Shown here: in pieces, positions 1 through 8,360 of the stretch
Position numbering within the stretch: position 1 is the first letter of the stretch
Layout of the letters: every line of letters begins with the position of its first letter
NCBI GenBank assembly: GCA_937937315.1
Contig: CALDCK010000129.1
Span: 1 to 42,313, forward strand
Direction: 5' to 3'
Source: an uncultured bacterium
GTDB taxonomy: Bacteria; Myxococcota_A; UBA9160; SMWR01
Length of the DNA: 42,313 nt
The notes under the pieces: generated by a model
The model's database searches: none
What the model was told of the DNA's origin: nothing
Seen by the model: only the letters and a program-made list of their open reading frames with translations
Position numbers and translations under genes: made by a program

Positions 1-2
1 AG

Positions 3-2717
3 ATCGCCAGCATCTCCACCCGCATCACGGAAATCGGCGCAGGCCCCGAGATTCGCGACCTGACGCTCCCCGAGCTGCGGCTCTGGCGCCCCCTCTTCGA
101 CGAGGTCCGCTACTTCCCCTACACGAAGTTCCAGGTCCGCCAGGGCCACTTCGAAGCCGACGGCAAGGAGTTCGTCGGAGACGTCGTGTTCAAGGGCCAC
201 GCGGCCCTGCGCTCCGGCGAGGTCGCGAAGTTCTCTGCGAGCCCCGCCGTCCGCTGGCGGCTCCTCACTGGCGCGGACCCGGCAAAGCGCGAGAGCTGGC
301 GAATCGTCGAGTGGCGAACCGGATCCATGACCCGGATCGATGCGCCCCGTGACCTGTTCAGGGAGGTCCTCACCGAGGCGCTTCCCCGCGAAGCCGAGCT
401 CACGCGCGCTCGCACGTCGGTCCACGAACGACTCGTCTCCCAGGACGTGCTCGCCCGCCGAAGCAGCCAGAAGTTCGAAGCGCCCTACGAGATGTTCGCG
501 CATACGGCGGTCAGCCAGCACCCCGCGGTCGCCGTCGTCGACGTCGATCGTGACGGCTTCGACGACGTCTACGTCACGGTGCGCTGGGGACGGAACCAGT
601 TCCTCCACAATCGGGGGGACGGCACCTTCGAGGAGCGGGCCGCGGACCTGGGCCTCGACGTCGACTCCTTCTCCAACGCCGCCCTCTTCGCCGACTTCGA
701 CAACGACGGAGACGCGGACCTCTTCGTCGGCCGCTCCCTGGCGCCCAGCCTCTACCTGGTGAACGAGGACGGGCGCTTCGTGGACCGCTCCGCGACGCTC
801 ATCGAAGGACGCATCCCGGAGATGGTCTCCTCCCTCAGCGCGGTGGACTACGACCGCGACGGGCTCCTCGACCTCTACGCCTCGACCTACGCCGTCCAGC
901 TACCTCTCGAGTGGATCCGCAAGCACCTCGACCCGGTCGACTTCGAGCGCTTCGTGGACCGGGTGAGGAACCAGGACGAGAACCCCTTCCTCGATGTCAG
1001 CGGCCCGCCCAACGTGCTGCTCCGCAACGCCGGCGGCGGGCGCTTCGAGGTCGTTCGGGACACCGGTGACCTCGCGGTCATGCGCAACACCTATCAGGCG
1101 ACCTGGTCCGACTACGACGGCGACGGCGACGCCGACGTCTACATCGCGAACGACTTCGCGCCCGACAACATGATCCGGAACGACGGCGAAGGCCGGTTCG
1201 TCGACGTCTCCCGGGAGACGGGGATCCTCGAGGCGGGCTTCGGGATGGGTGCAGCCTGGGGCGACTACGATCGCGACGGCCGCCAGGATCTCTACGTCAC
1301 CAACATGTACAGCAAGGCCGGGAGCCGCATTACCGGCCGGCTCGACTACCTGGACACCGGATTCGGACAGGCGGCGCGGGGCAACTACCTCTATCGCAAC
1401 CAGCCCGACGGGCTCCAGCGCGTGTCGGGAAGCAGCGGTGACGACCTGCGGGTCGAACGGGCCGGGTGGGCCTGGGGCACCCAGTTCTTCGACGCCGACA
1501 ACGACGGGTTCCTCGACCTCTTCGCCCTGGCGGGCTTCTACACCGCCCCGAAGGAGGTCGAACACATCGGGGACACCTGAAGCCTCTGGTGGCGCACGGT
1601 CGTGCGCACGGACGAGCGGACTCCACGCGAGCGGGACTTCGATCCCAGCATGACCGATCCCTACGCCCACGTGAGCGAAGGCTTCTCCCTGAGCGGCCAC
1701 GAGCGCAACGTGCTCTTCTTGAATCGCCGGGGAGAGCAGTTCGACGATGTCTCGGGTGTCTCGGGTGTGAATCATCCCGCCGACGGCCGGTCGACGGCAC
1801 TGCTCGACTACGATCGCGACGGCTGGCAGGACCTCGTGGTGGTGAACGCGAACGCTCCTCTGCTCCAGCTATTCCGCAACGAGATCGGCGAGCTGCCCGC
1901 GCGGGTCGGAACGCCGAGCTCGGTGCTCGCCCTTCGCTTCGAGGGAGGCAACCGCAGCGCAACCGCCTCTCCGGAGCTCTCCCCCCGCGACGGCTATGGA
2001 GCGATCGCCGAGGTCGAGCTGCCCGACGCGACCCTCGTGCGCGAACACCGCGCCGGCGAGGGCTTCGCCGCCCAGAACAGCGCGACCCAGCTCGTGGGCC
2101 TGGGCGATGTCGAGTCCGTGAAGGCGCTCCGGGTGCGCTGGCCCTCGGGCCGCACCCAGGAGATCGGCCCGATCGCTGCCGGGTCCCAGGTCACCGTCTA
2201 CGAGGACGCCAGCCATTCGCCGGATGGGCGGGGCTTCCGGGTCGAGCCGTATCGCGCGGCGGGCCTCGCCCAGGCCGCGTCGCACCGGGCCGAACGCCGT
2301 GCCGACCCGCGACGGCTCGAGTTCACGACGAAGATCGACGACGAGGCCCCGCTGCGGATCGTCACCACCATGGCCACCTGGTGCGACAGCTGCAAGGGCG
2401 AGCTGCCTCAGCTGGCGAAGCTCCGGGAGACCTTCGCGGCGGATCAGGTCGCCCTCGTGGCCGTGCCCGTGGACGAAGACGACGATCGCGCCAAGCTCGA
2501 GGCCTACGAGCGCGAGTACGAGCCGGCCTACGCGCTGCTGAAGGACCTCTCGGAGCCCGAGATCGAGCGCGTGCGACGCGTCGTGATCGACGACCTCCAC
2601 ATCGACGCACTGCCGGCGGCGATCGCGACGGATGCCGAGGGGCGCGTGCTCCGGACGATGTGGGAGGTGCCGTCGGTCTCGGAGGTGAAGGCCCTCCTGT
2701 CCGAGCTGACGTCGTGA
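3..2717 (+). CDS. FG-GAP/ASPIC-UnbV (CRTAC1-like) protein with C-terminal thioredoxin-like domain; putative selenoprotein, 5' end outside window
   Basis: The frame is open to the window edge, so the N-terminus is missing. It runs to TGA at 1578-1580 and continues in the same frame to 2717. Seven FG-GAP-type Asp-box repeats are visible (for example DVDRDGFDD, DFDNDGDAD, DYDGDGDAD, DADNDGFLD). The seventh, DYDRDGWQD near 1808-1834, lies after the TGA, so the stop would cut the propeller in two. Downstream come an ASPIC/UnbV-like region (about codons 660-740) and a thioredoxin-fold domain with WCDSC at codons 793-797 of the visible frame. The TGA is visible codon 526, in context GDT-U-SLWWR. A 6-bp hairpin with loop GGTC follows it. 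The family is usually extracellular or periplasmic and binds calcium. I infer Sec insertion; the alternatives are a nonsense mutation, or reinitiation at the in-frame GTG at 1602. No Cys lies close to the Sec, so its partner is unclear. Confidence 0.75.
1578..1607 (+). promoter_or_regulatory. Putative bacterial SECIS element after in-frame TGA
   Basis: The TGA at 1578-1580 is followed by GCGCAC (1592-1597), loop GGTC (1598-1601) and GTGCGC (1602-1607), a perfect 6-bp stem. The loop begins 17 nt after the TGA. Known bacterial SECIS rules are a loop roughly 16-37 nt after UGA and a G among its first two bases. GGUC is also the apical loop of E. coli fdhF, where the G and U contact SelB. The fit is seen directly; function is inferred. 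Confidence 0.7.
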
Positions 2718-3181
2718 AGCTCCCGAGCGGCGCCCGTTCCCGGGCACGACTCGGCGCGCTGGGCGCCGCCCTCTTCGCGCTCGGCGCCTGTGGAGACTCC
2801 GACGGGCCGCCAGGGGCACGCCTCGTCGCCGAGGATTCGCGCTATCGGGTGACCCTCGCCCGGGCCGGCTCGTCCGGCCCCGACACCGCGGAGCTGCATC
2901 TGCGGGTCGAGCCGACCAACGGCTGGCACATCGCTCCCGAGGCCCCGGCGCGGCTCCGCTTCGCGGAGCAGCCCGGCCTGCACTGGGACCCGGCCGAGCT
3001 CTCGAGCGAGGAGACGGGCCATATCGACGCGGACGGGCTGGAGTTCGGGACCACACTCCGGATGGAGGCTGGCGGCCCGACCGACGCCCGGGCCCACCTC
3101 AAGTTCGGCATCTGCGAGGGCCCGAAGGAGAAGTGCGTGATCGTCCGGCGCGACCTGGAGCTTCCACTCTCCGGCAGCTGA
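2714..3181 (+). CDS. Small lipoprotein with DsbD-alpha-like domain and Cys-X6-Cys
   Basis: This 155-aa protein starts at GTG 2714, overlapping the preceding stop as GTGA, so it is probably translationally coupled to the FG-GAP/thioredoxin gene. A hydrophobic signal ending LFALGAC gives a lipobox. The mature part is beta-rich and ends ICEGPKEKCVIVRRDLEL. This resembles the C-terminal strand pair of DsbD-N/alpha-like domains, where two cysteines exchange electrons with a thioredoxin-like partner. I infer that it is a membrane-anchored thiol partner of the upstream protein. Family assignment rests on the overall pattern and cysteine spacing only. Confidence 0.7.
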   Translation: MKLPSGARSRARLGALGAALFALGACGDSDGPPGARLVAEDSRYRVTLARAGSSGPDTAELHLRVEPTNGWHIAPEAPARLRFAEQPGLHWDPAELSSEETGHIDADGLEFGTTLRMEAGGPTDARAHLKFGICEGPKEKCVIVRRDLELPLSGS

Positions 3182-3187
3182 GACGGG

Positions 3188-3796
3188 TCAGGCGCGATCG
3201 ATCAGGGCGTCGTAGGAGCCCGCGCTGAACCCGGTGAGGACGCGGCCGCCCACGTCGATCACCGGAATGCTCCGGCTCCCGGTCCTGCGCAGCAGCTCGG
3301 CGGCGACGGCGGGGGCGTCCACGTCGCGCTCCTCGTAGTCGATGCCCTTTCGCGAGAGATAGCGCTTCGCCTTGCGACAGGCTCCGCACCACTCGGCGGA
3401 GTAGAGCACGACCTGCGGGCCCGCGGCGACGGCGGGGGCGCTCACCCTGCGAACGCCTTCGGTCCGTGCGACCTGGGTTCGCCGCGCCCGGGCCGCATCG
3501 CCGGGCGTGAGCGGCGGCGGAACGTCGAGCTTCACGAAGCCGACGGTCTTGCGCCAGCGCTCGGGAACGTCCTCGAGGACCTCGACGAAGCGCACCCGTC
3601 CGCGCTCGTCCACGAACTGATAGTAGAGTCGCGTCGCGCTGCCCTCTTCCTCGAGGCTCTCCCAGCCCTCGGGACGCTCGGCGACGACCTCGCCGGGCGC
3701 GCCCTCGCTGTCGGAGAGCACCGTCGTGGCGTCGCAGGCCACGAACAGGACTGCGGACACCAGCAGTGCGGGGATGGAGCGGAGGTCGTGGAGCAT
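3188..3796 (-). CDS. Glutaredoxin-domain lipoprotein with DUF4124-like N-terminal region
   Basis: This 202-aa protein starts at ATG 3796 with a signal peptide and lipobox-like LLVSAVLFVAC. Residues about 50-100 read YYQFVDERGRVRFVEVLEDVP, similar to the DUF4124-type motif (tyrosine, then a short 'D-G-x-x-F' stretch). The C-terminal about 75 residues form a glutaredoxin fold: VVLYSAEWCGACRKAKRYL carries the CGAC redox motif, followed by the cis-Pro segment SIPVIDVGG and a GF helix. It is convergent with the DsbD-like lipoprotein (6-bp gap), which extends the local set of envelope thiol proteins. The longer upstream open frame runs over the divergent gene and lacks a signal, so I chose the internal ATG. 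Confidence 0.85.
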   Translation of the reverse strand: MLHDLRSIPALLVSAVLFVACDATTVLSDSEGAPGEVVAERPEGWESLEEEGSATRLYYQFVDERGRVRFVEVLEDVPERWRKTVGFVKLDVPPPLTPGDAARARRTQVARTEGVRRVSAPAVAAGPQVVLYSAEWCGACRKAKRYLSRKGIDYEERDVDAPAVAAELLRRTGSRSIPVIDVGGRVLTGFSAGSYDALIDRA

Positions 3797-3877
3797 GGCC
3801 CCCCATCGTCCGGTCGAAGGGGCGACTGGACCGCGCGCCGCCTCAAGACCCGCGACCGCGGCTCCGATGCGCGAGAG

Positions 3878-4237
3878 GTGCGGGCTCGCCGACTTCGACC
3901 CATCACCTGCGCAGCCCTCATCGCCGCCCTCGGCCTTGCGGAGGGCCATCCGGTGCGCGCCGAAGGCACTTCCTGCGACCTCCCCGCGAACGTTCCCGTC
4001 TCCCTCATCGTCCTCCAGTCCGAGCGGAAGGTGCAGGAGCTCGCGGCGAGCGTGCGCAATGCCTCGATCGTTCGAGGCGATCGGGAGACCGTGATCTTCG
4101 ACGACGGACGCGTCATCACCGCGGACGTCTCCGCGGCGGGAGATCACCTGAACGAGCTGGGCTGGGGCAATCGCCGCATCGAGTTCGCGGTCAGCTTTCC
4201 CCGACGCCGCAGGCTTCCCAAGCGCGCCGTCGGCTGA
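3878..4237 (+). CDS. Small putative secreted protein, unknown function
   Basis: The open frame extends upstream to 3788, but GTG 3878 puts a clean signal peptide (RRLRPITCAALIAALGLA, then cleavage near VRAEG) at the N-terminus, giving 119 aa. The mature part has one Cys, an alternating beta/alpha pattern (VIFDDGRVITADVS) and a basic tail (PRRRRLPKRAVG). It is divergent from the glutaredoxin lipoprotein across 81 bp. I do not recognise a family. It may be real because of the signal peptide and the lack of a better overlapping frame, but the evidence is modest. Confidence 0.5.
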   Translation: MRARRLRPITCAALIAALGLAEGHPVRAEGTSCDLPANVPVSLIVLQSERKVQELAASVRNASIVRGDRETVIFDDGRVITADVSAAGDHLNELGWGNRRIEFAVSFPRRRRLPKRAVG

Positions 4238-4381
4238 GGCTGACCCGCGCGCCCGTGTGGCGCGCATCCTCTACCCGCACGCTCGTCGCGCAGGCCTCGA
4301 CCCGGTCCCGAAGAGGAGGCCGCGCGGCTCCATGCACGCCCGGGTGCGGGCGCCGTCTCCCGGCGAGGCCACGAGTCGCGG

Positions 4382-4849
4382 CTAGTCGCTCTCCTCACCG
4401 CGACCGGACAGAGCGGCCATGACGTCCTGGCGGGCCTCCTCGAGCTCTGCGAAGGCCTCGGAGAGGCGCTCGAGGGCCTCCTTCCAGTGATCGGTGCTGG
4501 CGGTGGCCAGGTCGTCGAGCTCGTGCTGCGCCTTCCGGTGCGCGCTCCGGGCGCGGTCCGTGGCCGCCTCCAGGCGCTCCTCGGCCGCCTCGTTGAGCCC
4601 TCCGGAAGACTCCTCGATCTCCCGGCTGGTCTCCTCCAGCTCGCGATCGACGGCATCGAGGGTCTTGCGCGCCCGTTTCTCGATGGCCCGCTTCTGCTCC
4701 CCCGCGTAGTCGGCGGCGGCGTTCAGCGCCTCGCCCACCTCCTTCTGCAGCTCCATGGCCGGGTCCTCGTTCCCGTCGCCGCAACCCACGGCCAGCGCGG
4801 CCAGGACCCCGACGACGAGCCAGCCCCGCCTGCGCACGCCGCCGCTCAC
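4382..4849 (-). CDS. Coiled-coil lipoprotein
   Basis: This 155-aa protein begins at GTG 4849, which overlaps the universal stress protein stop (GTGA), so it is the last gene of a three-gene minus-strand operon. The signal peptide WLVVGVLAALAVGC ends at a lipobox Cys. The rest is almost entirely charged amphipathic helix rich in Glu, Ala, Arg and Lys with heptad-like spacing, and has no catalytic motif. It is probably an outer- or inner-membrane-anchored helical lipoprotein. No specific function can be assigned. Confidence 0.8.
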   Translation of the reverse strand: MSGGVRRRGWLVVGVLAALAVGCGDGNEDPAMELQKEVGEALNAAADYAGEQKRAIEKRARKTLDAVDRELEETSREIEESSGGLNEAAEERLEAATDRARSAHRKAQHELDDLATASTDHWKEALERLSEAFAELEEARQDVMAALSGRGEESD

Positions 4850-5298
4850 TTTTCCTCGGCCTGGACCGTGAGCACCGGGCAGGGAGATCGACGAAGCGTA
4901 CGCTCGGTCACGCTCCCGAGAAATGCATGGGCGATTCCGGTTCGGCCGTGGGTGCCCATGAGGATCAGGTCGGCGCCGAGCTCCGTCGCGATCTCCCGGA
5001 TCTTCCCGTCCACCGTGCCGCCCTCAGCCACCTGGATCTTCACCTCGACCCCGCCGCCGAGCCCCTCGACGATCTCGCGCAGGGACTTCAGTACCCCCTC
5101 GCGGATCTCGTTCACGTTCACGATGGCAGCGGCCCCCGCCCCCTCGAAGGGGGGATAGGCGTAGAGAGGCGCCTGGATGACGTGGACCAGGTGGATCTCG
5201 GCGCCCAGACGGCCGGCCAGGTCCAGGGCTGTGTCCAGCGCCGCCCGGGCGTGATCCGAGAAGTCGTAGGGGACGACGAAGGTTCGGTACTCGCTCAT
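4846..5298 (-). CDS. Universal stress protein (UspA family)
   Basis: A single-domain Usp of 150 aa, the usual family length. It starts MSEYRTFVVPYDFSDHARAAL. The C-terminal segment MGTHGRTGIAHAFLGSVTE matches the G-x2-G-x9-G-(S/T) signature of ATP-binding Usp proteins, and the end SPCPVLTV is typical. ATG 5298 is preceded by a GAGGAG ribosome-binding site and overlaps the MBL hydrolase stop as ATGA, so translation is probably coupled. It is cytoplasmic and likely a nucleotide-binding stress factor. Confidence 0.95.
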   Translation of the reverse strand: MSEYRTFVVPYDFSDHARAALDTALDLAGRLGAEIHLVHVIQAPLYAYPPFEGAGAAAIVNVNEIREGVLKSLREIVEGLGGGVEVKIQVAEGGTVDGKIREIATELGADLILMGTHGRTGIAHAFLGSVTERTLRRSPCPVLTVQAEEK

Positions 5299-6257
5299 GG
5301 AAATCTCCTCGGAGTCCGGGGTAAGGACGAGAGGGCGTGTAGCGTAGCGGCTGGAAGCCCACTCGCCTCGATGGCGTCCAGGTCGTGGGAAACGAGCACG
5401 GTGACGTCTGGCCGAGCGTCGAGATCCCGGAGCCAGAGGCGCACCTCCTCGAGCCGACCCCGTGCCTCGGGCACGATGAATAAGCTGTAGACGAGCGGCT
5501 TTGGGCGGTTCTCCCGCAGGTTCGCCATGAAGTTGCTGACGTCCCCGGCCAGGACCCAGGTGCGCCCCCGGACTCGGGCGAAGAACAGGGTGCTGCCCGG
5601 CGTGTGACCGGCGCCGGCCACGACCAGGAGCCCGGGAAAGCCGGGCACCGGGTAGAGGGGCCCGCCCGAGAGCCGCTGGCGGCGCACGCAGTCCGCCGCG
5701 TCGAGGTGCGGCGCGGAGAAGGAGGTGGTGAAGTTGCCCCGCTCGGCCTGCCATGGGGTCTGGAAGAGGGGCAGCGGGCGACCCAGGGCCGCACACAGCC
5801 CGGGCAGACCGCCGGTGTGATCGTTGTGGAGGTGGGTGAAGGCCACGCCGCGGATCCTTCGGGTCGCCGCACCGAGCTGCTCCGCCACCGAGCCGTGGAC
5901 GTCGATCGGATCCGATCCGAAGGCCAGCTCGGTCATGCGTCCGAAGGCGATGGCCTGCTCCCGCTCCATGCCTGCATCCACGAGGAAGCTCCGCCCGTCG
6001 TCCCATTCCAGGAGGAAGGCGACGTGGCCGAGGGTGGCCGGGCCCTCCCCGGACTGGCTCGCCGTCTCGACGTAGGCGATGCGCGCCGGTCCTTCGGCCA
6101 CGGCGAGCTCGCCGGCGAGAGCCGTCCACTCGGGCAGGGGGGGCGTCACCCGGCCGATCTCGATGTGGGCCTCGACGAGGAAGGCGGCCGCGATCAGGAG
6201 GAGGACGAGGAGTGTCCCCCCCAGCCCCAACGCGAGGATGCGAAGCGCCCGACCCAT
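5295..6257 (-). CDS. Membrane-anchored MBL-fold metallohydrolase
   Basis: This 320-aa protein has an N-terminal membrane segment (about residues 5-28, ILALGLGGTLLVLLLIAAAF) followed by a metallo-beta-lactamase fold. The metal motif THLHNDHTGG (HxHxDH) is intact. Further metal ligands are in GAGHTPGS and LAGDVSNF, and VSHD lies near the C-terminus. The substrate is unknown; the layout resembles lactonase- or glyoxalase-like hydrolases facing the periplasm. It is the first gene of the operon with Usp and the coiled-coil lipoprotein. Confidence 0.9.
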   Translation of the reverse strand: MGRALRILALGLGGTLLVLLLIAAAFLVEAHIEIGRVTPPLPEWTALAGELAVAEGPARIAYVETASQSGEGPATLGHVAFLLEWDDGRSFLVDAGMEREQAIAFGRMTELAFGSDPIDVHGSVAEQLGAATRRIRGVAFTHLHNDHTGGLPGLCAALGRPLPLFQTPWQAERGNFTTSFSAPHLDAADCVRRQRLSGGPLYPVPGFPGLLVVAGAGHTPGSTLFFARVRGRTWVLAGDVSNFMANLRENRPKPLVYSLFIVPEARGRLEEVRLWLRDLDARPDVTVLVSHDLDAIEASGLPAATLHALSSLPRTPRRFP

Positions 6258-6351
6258 CTCCGCCTCCCGTCCGGTCCGGCTCGCGCTATCGGCGCCGCGA
6301 CCCGACCGGCGTTAGGATCCGCTCCGCGAATACCCTACCAGGAGAACATCG

Positions 6352-6747
6352 ATGGCCAAAGCGGGTGATTCCGAGCGTCGCCGACGCGGTGCGGAACGGA
6401 TGAAGGAGGTGTACGCCGGCGACGTGATCGTTCCGCCGCCGGGGATGGCCTTCGCCGACGTCATGCTCGAGCAGCTATTCGCCGAGGTGTGGACCCGCGA
6501 GGAGCTCCCGATCCGCGACCGGCGCCTGCTGATCATGGGCATCATCGCCGAGAAGGGCGAGCCCACCACCTTCGGGATCCAGGCGAAGGCCGCGCTGAAG
6601 CGCGAAGAGCTCACGCCGACCCAGCTTCGCGAGCTGCTGCTGATGATCGCCCAGTACGCCGGCTATCCGCGTGCGGCGGCCCTGGTCGGCGTGATCGAGC
6701 AGACGATCGCCGCCTTCGAGAAGGAGAGCGCGGCGAGCGACGGCTGA
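6352..6747 (+). CDS. Carboxymuconolactone decarboxylase family protein
   Basis: This 131-aa all-helical protein is the right size for the family. The core reads RDRRLLIMGIIAEKGEPTTF, then LLMIAQYAGYPRAAALVGVI, matching the CMD/AhpD-like helical repeat. The CxxC peroxidase motif of AhpD is absent, so it is closer to the decarboxylase-like branch used in aromatic or cyclic-ketone catabolism. ATG 6352 has an AGGAG site 7 nt upstream. It is convergent with the FAD oxidoreductase. Confidence 0.9.
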   Translation: MAKAGDSERRRRGAERMKEVYAGDVIVPPPGMAFADVMLEQLFAEVWTREELPIRDRRLLIMGIIAEKGEPTTFGIQAKAALKREELTPTQLRELLLMIAQYAGYPRAAALVGVIEQTIAAFEKESAASDG

Positions 6748-6781
6748 GCGGGGTCGGAGCGCGCCCCGAGAACCGGCGAGG

Positions 6782-8248
6782 TCAGGCCGCCGAGAACCTC
6801 CCTGCGGCGTGACGCCCGGCGCGTCGTCCGAAGAAGCTCGACTCCCCGATGCACGTGCCGCTCGAGTAGCCCGTGCCGTCCTGGGCGATGTTCGAGGCGC
6901 AGGCGCCGGCCGCGTACAGGCCGGAGATCGAACCGCCGTCCTCGCCGAGCACCTCCCCATCGATCGAGACCCGGAGCCCGCCCAGGGTAAAGCCCACGAA
7001 GGGATTCTTCCCCAGCGAGGCATCGAGGGCGGCAAAGGGCGGCGTCTCGAGGGCCCGCAGCCACTTCGCGCCCTTGTGGAAGTCCGGATCCTCTCCCTTC
7101 GCGGCGTTCGCGTTATAGCGGCGCATCGTCTCCTGGAGGGCTCCCCCGGGCAGACCGAGGTCGCGCTCCATCGCGACGAAGTCCTCCCAGGCGTCGATCA
7201 CGTCGTAGCCCCCGAACTCGGGCCGGCCGAAGATCGCATCGTCGACCACCAGGTACGCAACGCCCCCGGGCTGCGCCGCGGTCAGTATGCTGGCCCGGGA
7301 GTGGTAGGAGTCCTCGGCCACATAGCGCTCGCCGTTCCGATTCACGAGCACGCCCTTGATCAGGCTCTCCGGCGGGTAGTAGGGACAGGTGACGAGGGCC
7401 CCGTCCATGTGGAGAGCGACGCCGCCGGCCAGGAGACCGAGCTGGATCCCGGCGCCGTCGTCATGGGGAGTGGTCTGCTTGTAGACGCGTTCGTCCGCCA
7501 GCAGCGGGCAGTGTCTCGCGAGCATCTCGGCGTTGCCGGTGAAGTGGCCCGTCGCGAGCACGACTCCCCGGCCTGCACGGACGTGGCGCATCTCGTCGAA
7601 GCTGCGGTAGCGCACGCCTGCGATCCGGCCCTCGCCGTCGCGGATCAGCGCCTGCACCGCCGCGTCGCACACGATGCGGACGCCGAGCTCCTCCGCCCGC
7701 TTCGTCAGGCACGCGATCAGCTTCGCCCCGCCCTGCTCACCCACCTGGGCCACCTTGTGGCCCCTTGGCGCCGGCTTCGCCCGATCGCGATAGGGCCACA
7801 CCTCTTCGTTGCCCGACCAGATCAGGCACTCGTCGGTGGGCTGGAGCACGTGCTTGCCCGGGTACATGCTGTCGTTGAAGGGAACGCCCTGAGCGACGAG
7901 CCAGTCGAAGTGAGCGGTGCTCTGGTCACAGTAGAGGCGGATCTTCTCCGGGTCGGGATCCGGTGTGACGGCCAGGAGATACGCCTCCATGTCTTCGACC
8001 GTGTCCTCCACGCCCACGGCCTTCTGGACCCGGGTGCCGCCGCCCAGATAGACGTGTCCGGCCGCGCTGAGGGTGATGCCCCCGCCCCCGCTGGCGCGTT
8101 CGAGCACGAGAACGTCCGCACCGGCGGAACGCGCCTCGATGGCCGCGCACAGGCCCGCCACTCCGCAGCCGACGATGACGACGTCGGCCTCGGCGTCCCA
8201 GTCGGCGCGCCCATCCGCCGACGCGATCTCGTAGCCGTCTGCGCTCAT
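6782..8248 (-). CDS. FAD-dependent oxidoreductase (fumarate reductase/3-ketosteroid dehydrogenase-like flavoprotein)
   Basis: This 488-aa protein has an N-terminal FAD dinucleotide fold: DVVIVGCGVAGLCAAIEA with the GxGxxG motif and the acidic end of strand 2 in VLVLERA. The C-terminal FAD-contact segment GGLRVSIDGEVLG and the end GTCIGESSFFGRRAGRHAA fit FAD_binding_2 proteins. The family includes fumarate reductases and 3-ketosteroid delta-1 dehydrogenases; an electron acceptor cannot be read from sequence. ATG 8248 is chosen over an upstream start at 8278 because it has a GGGAG site 8 nt before it. The neighbourhood (acyl-CoA ligase, flavin monooxygenase) supports a catabolic role. Confidence 0.9.
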   Translation of the reverse strand: MSADGYEIASADGRADWDAEADVVIVGCGVAGLCAAIEARSAGADVLVLERASGGGGITLSAAGHVYLGGGTRVQKAVGVEDTVEDMEAYLLAVTPDPDPEKIRLYCDQSTAHFDWLVAQGVPFNDSMYPGKHVLQPTDECLIWSGNEEVWPYRDRAKPAPRGHKVAQVGEQGGAKLIACLTKRAEELGVRIVCDAAVQALIRDGEGRIAGVRYRSFDEMRHVRAGRGVVLATGHFTGNAEMLARHCPLLADERVYKQTTPHDDGAGIQLGLLAGGVALHMDGALVTCPYYPPESLIKGVLVNRNGERYVAEDSYHSRASILTAAQPGGVAYLVVDDAIFGRPEFGGYDVIDAWEDFVAMERDLGLPGGALQETMRRYNANAAKGEDPDFHKGAKWLRALETPPFAALDASLGKNPFVGFTLGGLRVSIDGEVLGEDGGSISGLYAAGACASNIAQDGTGYSSGTCIGESSFFGRRAGRHAAGRFSAA

Positions 8249-8360
8249 CGTCACGCTCCCCGTGGCTCGGGCGCGCACGAGAGCGCGACCGAACGAGTTC
8301 TAGCATCGCCCCCGGCGCGCCGCCGTTGCATCCGCGGCGACCTCCAACCACACTGCCCGC

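Noticed and set aside
1746-1769. Short tandem repeat gtctcgggt
   Set aside because: Only two to three copies inside a Ser-Gly-Val coding stretch; no array.
1602-2717. Separate gene starting at GTG 1602
   Set aside because: It has no ribosome-binding site of note, lies in the hairpin arm, and would begin in the middle of the FG-GAP array, whose next repeat continues in the same frame.
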